Below are positions 6,999-13,275 of a stretch of DNA of 14,726 nt, piece after piece. The stretch lies in the NCBI GenBank assembly GCA_023129805.1, contig JAGMBK010000034.1:1-14726 (forward strand), given 5' to 3'. Position 1 is the first letter of the stretch, and every line of letters starts with the position of its first letter. A program made the translations under genes and the position numbers. The notes beneath the pieces were generated by a model, which saw only the letters and a program-made list of their open reading frames with translations, ran no database searches and was not told where the DNA came from. This DNA is from Candidatus Zixiibacteriota bacterium (lineage in GTDB: Bacteria > Zixibacteria > MSB-5A5 > SM1-73).

Positions 6999-7001
6999 GA
7001 C

Positions 7002-8075
7002 CTATTTGAGCAGCACCATCTTCTTCATATCGGAGAAGTCTCCCGCCTGCATTCGGTAAAAGTAGATGCCGCTTGAGACCGGTCTCTCATTCTCATCCTT
7101 ACCACCCCAATCCACAACATACACGCCGGGGTTCATCTCCTCATCCACCAGAGTTCTCACCTTCTGTCCTATGATATTGAAGATCTCAATCTTTACGTGA
7201 ACAGGCTTGGATAGGCTGAACTCAAAATTGGTGACAGGGTTAAAGGGATTAGGATAGTTCTCCGACAGGGAAAACTCCAAAGGTCTGGTCTCATCGGAAC
7301 CATGAATTTCCCTGACATCCGCTGGCTTGCGAAGACCGAAGCATACTTCATAAGAAGTCTGATCCGGATGCCCGATTCTGGGGGTTGCGAATCTGACACC
7401 AAGTTCATATTGGAAAATCAGGTTGCTGGTGGGTGGCCACCAACAGGTGTCTATACAGATGGTCATGGAATCTTCCAACTTAAAGGTTATGGTAGCCAGT
7501 AAGACCTTACTCCCTTCCCACCAGAGCTGATCCATCGGTCCGCTTGGAGCCATGCTGAACCAGATGCGCGGCGCTACAAAGACAGACTCCACGCCTCCCT
7601 CATAAACATACCAACAGCTATCGCTTGTCAGGTTTAAGATGATCGTGTCCCACTCCAGATCCTCCTCCGGCTCGGATAGGGACATCATCCGGTTGTGAAC
7701 GAGTGTATCTCCACTTACTGGGTCTGTAATATGACGGAAGATGCTCCTTACTCGCTTGCTGGAGGGAAACAGCTTGGTGTTATTCCAATAGCTGGCCACA
7801 CTACAATACTTGGATGCATTGGTATGCGTGTAGCACAAAGGAATAGCGAAGCCTGAAATTGAATCAGTGGGGTCAACCACATCCGTGGTGACATAGATGG
7901 GAACCCGAACAAAATAGGGCGGGTCACCTTGTAGAAGAGTATCGTCTGGCCACGCTTCCACATACATGCTATCACATACGCCATGATCATTTCCATCCTC
8001 CGAACATTGGCTCCAGGCGGATGCGCCAAAAGCAAATAGAAACAAAACCACCAGAATAAAAAAGCTTCTTTTCAT
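7002..8075 (-). CDS. Exported protein with Por/T9SS-type C-terminal sorting tail (paralogue B)
   Basis: The 357-residue product starts behind AAGGAGTG (8081-8088) and has a signal peptide ending near ASAWS (about residue 22). It then has the same ED-x-ND-x-G-x-CD-x-MYV motif, the WPDDTLLQGDPPYFVRVPIYVT block and the SLSEPEEDLEWDT block as paralogue A. The FlgD-like/T9SS type A tail is also present (NYPNPFNPVTNF, IxGQKVRTLVDEEMNPGVY, KMVLLK). An extra segment near residues 155-170 (WYVYEGGVESVFVAP) distinguishes it. Identity is high in the tail and the central blocks and lower in the signal peptide. Shared Cys residues (CDxMYV, PLCY, KYCS, ICIDTC, EVCF) suit an oxidised extracytoplasmic setting. 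It has its own promoter at 8304-8332 and terminator at 6843-6873. Function unknown beyond surface export. Confidence 0.88.
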   Translation of the reverse strand: MKRSFFILVVLFLFAFGASAWSQCSEDGNDHGVCDSMYVEAWPDDTLLQGDPPYFVRVPIYVTTDVVDPTDSISGFAIPLCYTHTNASKYCSVASYWNNTKLFPSSKRVRSIFRHITDPVSGDTLVHNRMMSLSEPEEDLEWDTIILNLTSDSCWYVYEGGVESVFVAPRIWFSMAPSGPMDQLWWEGSKVLLATITFKLEDSMTICIDTCWWPPTSNLIFQYELGVRFATPRIGHPDQTSYEVCFGLRKPADVREIHGSDETRPLEFSLSENYPNPFNPVTNFEFSLSKPVHVKIEIFNIIGQKVRTLVDEEMNPGVYVVDWGGKDENERPVSSGIYFYRMQAGDFSDMKKMVLLK

Positions 8076-8247
8076 TCTACCACTCCTTATTTGGTTTAAA
8101 GGTTACCTCTCTTTTCTAAAAAATCTCTCCCTTTCCTTTACCTTTCAACCCAGCAACATCATTTGCTCCAACTCACCCCATGTCTCAATTCCTACGAGAA
8201 CAGCAAGAACCTGAATAATGCCCGCTCATTCATTCTCTGTTTTTGGC

Positions 8248-8269
8248 TTCTCGACCACCTCCTCGAGAA
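8248..8269 (-). other. Hairpin in the 5' leader exposing GGAGGTGG in its loop
   Basis: On the minus strand TTCTCGA and TCGAGAA form a perfect 7-bp stem around the loop GGAGGTGG, roughly 30 bases after the predicted transcription start. The loop is Shine-Dalgarno-like but no start codon follows at a useful distance. GGAGGTGG also occurs in the leader of the 8545-11859 gene (about 11949-11956), there not in this stem. Confidence 0.4.
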
Positions 8270-8303
8270 AGATATGAAGATACACTCTTTTCTTTCCCTG
8301 CCT

Positions 8304-8332
8304 TATATAAGAAAAACATCCGACCTTGTCAA
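8304..8332 (-). promoter_or_regulatory. Sigma-70-like promoter for the 7002-8075 gene
   Basis: On the minus strand a consensus TTGACA (8327-8332) is followed after 17 bases by TATATA (8304-8309). The overlapping TATAAG is an alternative -10. An AT-rich tract lies upstream. The predicted start near 8296 gives a leader of about 220 bases. Confidence 0.7.
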
Positions 8333-8427
8333 TAGAAAAATTGAATTATTTTAATTTTTTTTGAGTTTGCCATCTTGAATTGGCGGGAATATGAAACAGG
8401 GGAAAATTTGAATAAGACGGCTTACAT

Positions 8428-8466
8428 AAAGTTATGGGATAGCCTTTTGAGCTATCCCATAACTTT
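8428..8466. terminator. Strong hairpin, probable (bidirectional) terminator after the 8545-11859 gene
   Basis: Perfect 16-bp arms AAAGTTATGGGATAGC (8428-8443) and GCTATCCCATAACTTT (8451-8466) flank a 7-base loop. On the minus strand it lies about 80 bases past the double stop (TAG TAA) of the dockerin protein and ends in a short T run. On the plus strand it is followed by TTTTCTT. Confidence 0.7.
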
Positions 8467-8476
8467 TCTTCCCCTC

Positions 8477-8501
8477 GGTGTGAACCGTCACGGTTCGCAC
8501 C
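8477..8501. repeat. Inverted repeat GGTGTGAACCG/CGGTTCGCACC
   Basis: Eleven-base arms with one mismatch and a 3-base loop. The GCGAACC core is shared with the palindrome at 4938-4961, so it is probably a dispersed element rather than part of the adjacent terminator. Confidence 0.5.
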
Positions 8502-8544
8502 TGGAATAACCAGGAAATCGAGGTTATCCTGCTCTGCAGGATTA

Positions 8545-11500
8545 CTAATACCAGATGCCAGGACAAACCGGTGCAGATCCACCCCTGAACACAAACCCGA
8601 TCAGGTAAACGATATCGCCCAGGTTAATAATGCCGTCGTTGTTCGCGTCTCCGCGATCAGATGGACACTTTGGTGGATCACCACCCCTGAACACGTATCC
8701 GATCAGGTAAACGATATCACCCAGGTTAACGATTTGGTCGCCGTTGGCATCTCCGCAAATAGCTGGTATTCCGCCCAGTGCCTTCTCTCTGACTACTATT
8801 GTGCGAGCGAGTTGAACCAGGGTTTGCATCTGGGCCTCTCCATTGGGAGCCACTACCTCTATCACCACGAAGCTGCTTTCTGCTTTGGGATCAGCTCCAG
8901 CTTCGATCATCTTTGCAGTGACCACCCAGGTACGGTCAACTATGGAATCTGGTGATGTTGGACCGTCCTGAATGGTGACTCCAGGTGTGGAGGCAAGATC
9001 ATAAAGCTCTTGGTCTAACCAGCCCCAAGGAGACTGCGGGTAGAGGTACTGGTTGTTCTTCACGTTGTGGGCTCCATAAGGAGCAACTGCCATGTTAACC
9101 GTTGTATCCGCATGCACATCAGCCAGAGCAATTCCGCAGTGGTAGTTGGCATAGGCTGAATGTTCAACGCCATAACCGACCTGATAGAAGATCTCGTTCA
9201 CATCGTCATATCTTCCATAGTTAATACCGCCTTCATCCCCGGTCCCTGGTCTTGCGGAATCGAAGGGACAATCAACGTCCATAGCCATGCCGATGTAGGT
9301 GTTATCATAGCCGACAAAGTCAGGCTTTTCGGGCCACCAACCGGGCGGATCATGTCGTTTCACCGTGATATACTTGATCACTATACGCTGATAATCCTCC
9401 GGAGCTGTTGGCTTGAAGAACTTAATCTGCTTGGACATCTCCCACCAATACCAGGCGTAGTCATTAGCTGGCGGGTTCAGATTGTGCATGAAGATGTTCT
9501 TGGTATAGAGAATCCAGAAGTGAGGCTCCCAGTCCGGCTCACATTGCTCCAAATAAAGCTTATCCCGAGCACCGGCATGCTCGTCATTGTCGCCCATGAA
9601 CCTGCCAACCAAGGTGTTGCCCTCCCGGGTGGTGGCTACTATGGTTCCGCCCTGGAAGAAGACCTCATGGGTGGTGTCAGTCGAGATATCGTGAATCCAC
9701 TCCTGACAGTTGGCATTCACATACAGCCTCAGAAACAGATTCTCCAGGGTGTCATAAGTCTCCGGATCCCTGGGGCATTCATAATAATCATCTGCCACCA
9801 CCGCACGAACCACCACTTCATGGGTCTGATCAGTGGCGGCGATGGAGATTGTGCCTTCAATGAAGGTGTCCGCGCATGTTCCACTTCCATCCAGGGTGGC
9901 TAGCAGAAGTTCAGTTGCTCCGATAGGAAGGTTGGTACTTGGAACAGTCGCCTCAATGCAGGTATGAACACTGGAGACACTGAAATTGCAAAGCGCGTTT
10001 CCGATGTTGGTTATGCTGTATTTCAGGGTTCTGGAGCCACCCGGAGTGACCTTCAAAGGAGGCCTGTAAAAGTGAGGCGGATCTATCTCCGGGTCCTCAA
10101 CCACAATCTTCCAACCGGTTCGACATGCGGCACCAACTGGCCATTCACCCAGTTGCAGATACATCACCGGGTTCAAGCACCACTCGCTGCCTGGATCCTG
10201 GCTTGGCAAAGCTGTGCCCGGATGACGGTCGCATATATACTGAATATGCAGATCACCGTTATGCATGTTCTGCGCCAGAGAAGACCAGTGCTCACTCACG
10301 CACTCTCCCACAGCACAGCCCGGAGTTCTGGTGTTGGTCAGGTTCCACACTTTTCCCCAGCTATTTCCAGCATCGAAGCTGCCACAACCATAGATCTCTC
10401 CGTTGGTTAAAAGAGCATCAGACTCATCTTTCGGCGTGGTGGTGTCAAATTGAGTCCAGATACAGAACAGATACAACGAATCGCCTGCCGGATGATAGAT
10501 GGGATCCTTGGCAGAGATGCTCATCTTGGCAATGTTGAGATTGTGTCCTCCCGGATCAGTGCCTTCCCAGACGGCGTCGGTGACCATACTATTGCCATCT
10601 TTCTTGCTCCAGTGATAAAGCCGCGCAACTCCTGGCTGATAATAACCCGGGTTGGTATAATCGAAACCGGTGGTGACATAGACTATGTGCAGGCTGTCAT
10701 CGTAATCATAGCAGGCATTAAGATCAGAGTAACATCGCTCAGTGTCGGTTTCTTCGAAATTGGTGATGTTTTCCTCCGGTGGAGGCCAATTGGCACAGTC
10801 AGAAAGCCAGTCCTCAGCATTATTCATGGACTCAATGTAGCAGGCATCAGAGAGATAACTGCAGCTTCCATCACCGGCAGGCTTAAGAAATGCGATAGCC
10901 ACCCTCTTGGAGACCGGAGAGACTGCAACCACCGGGGTGATACTGCAGGATGAGTCAAAATGGCTGATGGGGAGCATGCTATAACGCTGATCATTCTTGA
11001 TCCCATAGATCACGCGTGATCCGCCCACGCAAGCCTCACAGTATACGGTATCGCCGTTGGTTGGACTTCTATAAGCCCGCTCATACGCCACCATGACCGG
11101 CACTCCACCTGCGGTTTCCCCCTCGGTCATCACAATGTGGATATAATCTTGCTCCCCATCCGCATCGTACAAAACCTCTGCCTTGGGCCACATTGCCGGC
11201 TCAGCTGAAGGAGCTCCAACGATGTCATCAGGAATGTCCCAGTGTTTGGTCCAGAAGCAGCCACCCACAACATCATCGATGGATATTGCACTGTTCCAAC
11301 AGCCCGGTCCTGCGGGAGCAGTGCGGTGATAGATTACCACTCCGGTTCCATCATACAGATGGGTGGTATTGCTGTATCCAGCATTTATATCTCCCCCGTC
11401 CACATGGCCGCCGCATTCTACGCCCATACCAAGAGGAATCATACACTGGTAATCCACATAGCGAGGGTTGCCAGGGTACTCACCCTCCACCCACGTATAG

Positions 11501-11859
11501 GAGAAATGCCGATAGCCGTCTGAGGTAACAGAGATCAACCGACCCATGGAGCCGTTTTTCTGAAAGTCATACCAGGTGTCTCCAATCTCCAGATGATTAA
11601 TTATGATCCCAACGCTGGGACTGATATCGTCGCAAGTTAACTTTGCTCCCGAAGGAATGTAATATTTGGAGATGGGTTTTGAAGGTGCCCGGTATAACTC
11701 CCATCCAGAGCCATCTATATTGATATCCTCAGAGATGTGTCTGGTCCAATGCACATCCTTTTTTGCTGTTCTGGCGTCAGTGGCACCAAAAGCTCCCCCG
11801 GCGAAGATGAACACAACAAACAGAGAAATCACAAAAATTGCTGTCAGCCTTTTTATCAT
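8545..11859 (-). CDS. Large exported cysteine-rich protein with C-terminal dockerin pair
   Basis: The 1104-residue protein starts at ATG 11857-11859 behind AAAGGAGTG (11864-11872). The signal peptide ends near residue 26 (GGAFGA). Residues about 30-580 are beta-rich and look like a propeller, with one clear Asp-box (BNR) motif S494-x-D496-x-G498-x-S-W. Several segments resemble blades (IHIVMTEGE, SLHIVYVTTG, DLHIQYICDR). Residues about 590-690 look like an Ig-like domain (PPLKVTPGGSRTLKYSITNIGN). An uncharacterised region follows. The last 70 residues form a type I dockerin of two EF-hand-like loops, D1037-A-N-G-D...D1048 and D1071-A-N-N-D...D1082, each followed by IVYLIGxVFRGG. It has over 30 cysteines, unusual for a propeller and suggestive of disulfides outside the cytoplasm. 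No catalytic site was recognised, so calling it a sialidase would be unsafe. The gene ends in tandem stops TAG TAA. Confidence 0.85.
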   Translation of the reverse strand: MIKRLTAIFVISLFVVFIFAGGAFGATDARTAKKDVHWTRHISEDINIDGSGWELYRAPSKPISKYYIPSGAKLTCDDISPSVGIIINHLEIGDTWYDFQKNGSMGRLISVTSDGYRHFSYTWVEGEYPGNPRYVDYQCMIPLGMGVECGGHVDGGDINAGYSNTTHLYDGTGVVIYHRTAPAGPGCWNSAISIDDVVGGCFWTKHWDIPDDIVGAPSAEPAMWPKAEVLYDADGEQDYIHIVMTEGETAGGVPVMVAYERAYRSPTNGDTVYCEACVGGSRVIYGIKNDQRYSMLPISHFDSSCSITPVVAVSPVSKRVAIAFLKPAGDGSCSYLSDACYIESMNNAEDWLSDCANWPPPEENITNFEETDTERCYSDLNACYDYDDSLHIVYVTTGFDYTNPGYYQPGVARLYHWSKKDGNSMVTDAVWEGTDPGGHNLNIAKMSISAKDPIYHPAGDSLYLFCIWTQFDTTTPKDESDALLTNGEIYGCGSFDAGNSWGKVWNLTNTRTPGCAVGECVSEHWSSLAQNMHNGDLHIQYICDRHPGTALPSQDPGSEWCLNPVMYLQLGEWPVGAACRTGWKIVVEDPEIDPPHFYRPPLKVTPGGSRTLKYSITNIGNALCNFSVSSVHTCIEATVPSTNLPIGATELLLATLDGSGTCADTFIEGTISIAATDQTHEVVVRAVVADDYYECPRDPETYDTLENLFLRLYVNANCQEWIHDISTDTTHEVFFQGGTIVATTREGNTLVGRFMGDNDEHAGARDKLYLEQCEPDWEPHFWILYTKNIFMHNLNPPANDYAWYWWEMSKQIKFFKPTAPEDYQRIVIKYITVKRHDPPGWWPEKPDFVGYDNTYIGMAMDVDCPFDSARPGTGDEGGINYGRYDDVNEIFYQVGYGVEHSAYANYHCGIALADVHADTTVNMAVAPYGAHNVKNNQYLYPQSPWGWLDQELYDLASTPGVTIQDGPTSPDSIVDRTWVVTAKMIEAGADPKAESSFVVIEVVAPNGEAQMQTLVQLARTIVVREKALGGIPAICGDANGDQIVNLGDIVYLIGYVFRGGDPPKCPSDRGDANNDGIINLGDIVYLIGFVFRGGSAPVCPGIWY

Positions 11860-12019
11860 TTTTCACTCCTTTCAAGTAATAAAAGGCAAGTTAAAACACA
11901 TAAAAAGCCCCGAGGCAGATTGAGTTTCTGCAACTTGCTTGCGAATACCCACCTCCTTTCCTCACAAGAAAAACTAAAAGCTTTTGACTGGGTGATTTTT
12001 AGACTGCCCTGCTTCAAGA

Positions 12020-12040
12020 CAAAATCTAAAAAAGATTTTG
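12020..12040 (-). other. Hairpin in the long leader
   Basis: CAAAATCT (12020-12027) and AGATTTTG (12033-12040) form a perfect 8-bp stem with a 5-base A loop (T loop on the transcript). It lies about 160 bases before the start codon of the 1104-residue protein. Confidence 0.45.
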
Positions 12041-12096
12041 CCCCAAAGTCTTTCCCCTCACCTCCTTCCGGTCTCAAAATCCCGCACTAAGACGGG

Positions 12097-12127
12097 AGCT
12101 TAAGTTAGAAAGCTTAAGTAAGCTTAA
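12097..12127. repeat. Cluster of three AGCTTAA(G) motifs
   Basis: AGCTTAAG occurs at 12097-12104 and 12111-12118, and AGCTTAA at 12121-12127, all in direct orientation. CTTAAG and AAGCTT are self-complementary, so alternative stems are possible. The cluster lies within the predicted leader. Confidence 0.5.
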
Positions 12128-12295
12128 TAGATCTTCTGCTTTCTGACACCAGTTGAATTTGGGTTCTACACCTGTGAATGGGATTCTGCCAAAGTAAAAG
12201 AAAGACTCGAATCCGGCTCAAAGATAAAGGAAGAGAAGAGAAGAAAGAGTTTTCCTTTAATCTTTCCCGCTCCGGCTACTAACCATGCAACCATA

Positions 12296-12326
12296 ATAAT
12301 AAAAGACACTAATCCTCTTTTGTCAA
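12296..12326 (-). promoter_or_regulatory. Sigma-70-like promoter for the 8545-11859 gene
   Basis: On the minus strand a perfect TTGACA (12321-12326) is followed by TTTATT after 17 bases (12298-12303) or TATTAT after 19 bases (12296-12301). A T/A-rich upstream tract resembles an UP element. It lies about 430-440 bases before the start codon. Confidence 0.65.
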
Positions 12327-12486
12327 GTGTTTTTTTTAAATTTTTTACAAAATCTTCTTCTTTGAGATCTTCAGGAATACAAACGAGTTCCGGTGGCAAG
12401 ATGCCCTCCCTACCAGCTTTTGAGTTCTCTGAGAATAGAGACGGGTTTGTCGGGCAGCTCTCCCTTCCCCCTATCGAAACAAATCC

Positions 12487-13218
12487 TTACTGTTCCACTA
12501 TAACTCGAAGCAATTGGATAAAGTCCGCCATGCTCGCCTGTACCCCATCTTTATTCACATCCGAGTTAGCCCTTTGCCGGGGAGTGAGTTCCTGGCTCCC
12601 CGCCAGAAAATTAAAGAAGAATATGGCATCCGCAATGGTGTATGGATATTCATCATCGTTCACATCGCCATACAAAGGATGCCTGATGAGAACACCTCCA
12701 TGGGTCAGCTTCAATTCTGGTGGAGTTACGAAACTGCTGTCGGGTCTCACTAACCTGTTGTCAGCAAAAGGAGTTGTCGGATCTTCAAAAAAGCTTACCC
12801 CCGCCTCTAAGTCCGTCAGAAGATCCTGAGTGGTTACCTCCCACCAGATGAAGCCCAAGATGTCAGTCCCCGGGGGTAGGGGTGGAAGATAGGTCGAATC
12901 TGAATGATGTCTTCTGAGTACAATTCTTAATCTTCCCGGCACCAGGTTATCATAACTGGCGTATTGAAAGCGAGGAGGCAACTCCACCCAACTGAAGGTC
13001 AAAATATCCGGATCAAACTCCAAAAGCATATCCACGCCAGCTATTGAGTCGGGGGAGCTCCGGAAAAAATGGAGTGCTACTTCTTGTCCTGGGTCTGCCA
13101 CAATCCCGGAACCAAGAGAGATGGAAAAGTCCCCCTGGGCGAAAGCAAGAGAGCCAAATGCCCCCAGACTCAGAATTCCCAAACATAATATCGTCAAAAG
13201 GTCGTTATGCCTGAACAT
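12487..13218 (-). CDS. Exported protein with cohesin-like domain and divergent dockerin
   Basis: The 243-residue protein has a GGGAGAG ribosome site (13227-13233) and a signal peptide ending near residue 27 (SLAFA-QG). Residues about 28-165 match the cohesin pattern. ISLGSGIVADPGQEVALHF leads into SIAGVDMLLEFDPDILTF, the cohesin signature of a GxDxxLxYDPxxLxF strand pair, and GTDILGFIWWEV fits the later strand. Residues 183-243 are a dockerin-like pair with D185-x-N187-x-D189...D197 and D220-x-N222-x-D224...D232. Each loop has one residue more between first and last Asp than the canonical loops of the neighbours. Each loop is followed by a hydrophobic helix (AIFFFNFLAG, FIQLLRVIV). The gene starts 57 bases after the Ig-repeat gene ends, so they are likely co-transcribed. 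Cohesins bind dockerins in cellulosomes. Here no cellulase is seen, so the partner is unknown. Confidence 0.78.
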   Translation of the reverse strand: MFRHNDLLTILCLGILSLGAFGSLAFAQGDFSISLGSGIVADPGQEVALHFFRSSPDSIAGVDMLLEFDPDILTFSWVELPPRFQYASYDNLVPGRLRIVLRRHHSDSTYLPPLPPGTDILGFIWWEVTTQDLLTDLEAGVSFFEDPTTPFADNRLVRPDSSFVTPPELKLTHGGVLIRHPLYGDVNDDEYPYTIADAIFFFNFLAGSQELTPRQRANSDVNKDGVQASMADFIQLLRVIVEQ

Positions 13219-13275
13219 TTTTTCATCTCTCCCTGACGGTTATGGTAATCCCGTTCCGTAAATCTAAAAATCCAA

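Larger units (their letters stand above)
6617..7001. other. Spacer between the two paralogues: promoter, dispersed repeat, terminator and tandem array
   Basis: These 385 bases hold no gene. Read on the minus strand they contain the tandem array and terminator of the 7002-8075 gene, then a composite dispersed repeat, then a weak promoter for the 5588-6616 gene. The order copies the downstream flank of the other paralogue. Confidence 0.7.
8076..8544. other. Spacer with promoter and leader of the 7002-8075 gene and terminator of the 8545-11859 gene
   Basis: These 469 bases hold no supported gene. From left to right they carry a leader of about 220 bases with a small hairpin, a good minus-strand promoter, an AT-rich stretch, a strong bidirectional hairpin and a GCGAACC-type palindrome. 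Confidence 0.7.
11860..12486. other. Long 5' leader and promoter region of the 8545-11859 gene
   Basis: These 627 bases separate the cohesin-like gene from the 1104-residue protein gene. A good minus-strand promoter at 12296-12326 predicts a leader of about 430 bases holding hairpins, an AGCTTAAG repeat cluster and two purine-rich AAGGAGGTG stretches. Two minus-strand open frames in it (near 11856-12077 and 12166-12399) lack ribosome sites and convincing composition and are not called. The 12400-12486 part shows no clear terminator for the upstream gene. Confidence 0.6.

Noticed and set aside
5485..7001. The ATCCG-type arrays as a possible CRISPR
   Set aside because: Units are 7-10 bases (or 45-base higher-order units) with no unique spacers of 30 or so bases and no cas genes nearby.
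8163..8354. Plus-strand open frame of 63 codons in the spacer
   Set aside because: It runs over the minus-strand leader and promoter, has no ribosome site and no recognisable product.
9160..9903. Plus-strand open frame of 247 codons
   Set aside because: It lies wholly antisense to the well-supported dockerin protein gene, has no ribosome site and no domain pattern. It is a shadow of the other strand.
8545..11859. Sialidase annotation from the Asp-box
   Set aside because: Only one clear Asp-box and no RIP motif or catalytic residues could be identified.
11856..12077. Minus-strand open frame of 73 codons whose stop overlaps the ATG of the 1104-residue protein (ATGA)
   Set aside because: The overlap is tempting as a coupled leader peptide, but there is no clear ribosome site at its start, it has a repeat-like composition and spans a hairpin. 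It is more likely untranslated leader.
12166..12399. Minus-strand open frame of 77 codons with helix-like start and hydrophobic middle
   Set aside because: It begins at a TTG with no ribosome site and runs across the best promoter of the region, so it cannot be fully contained in that transcript. No family was recognised.
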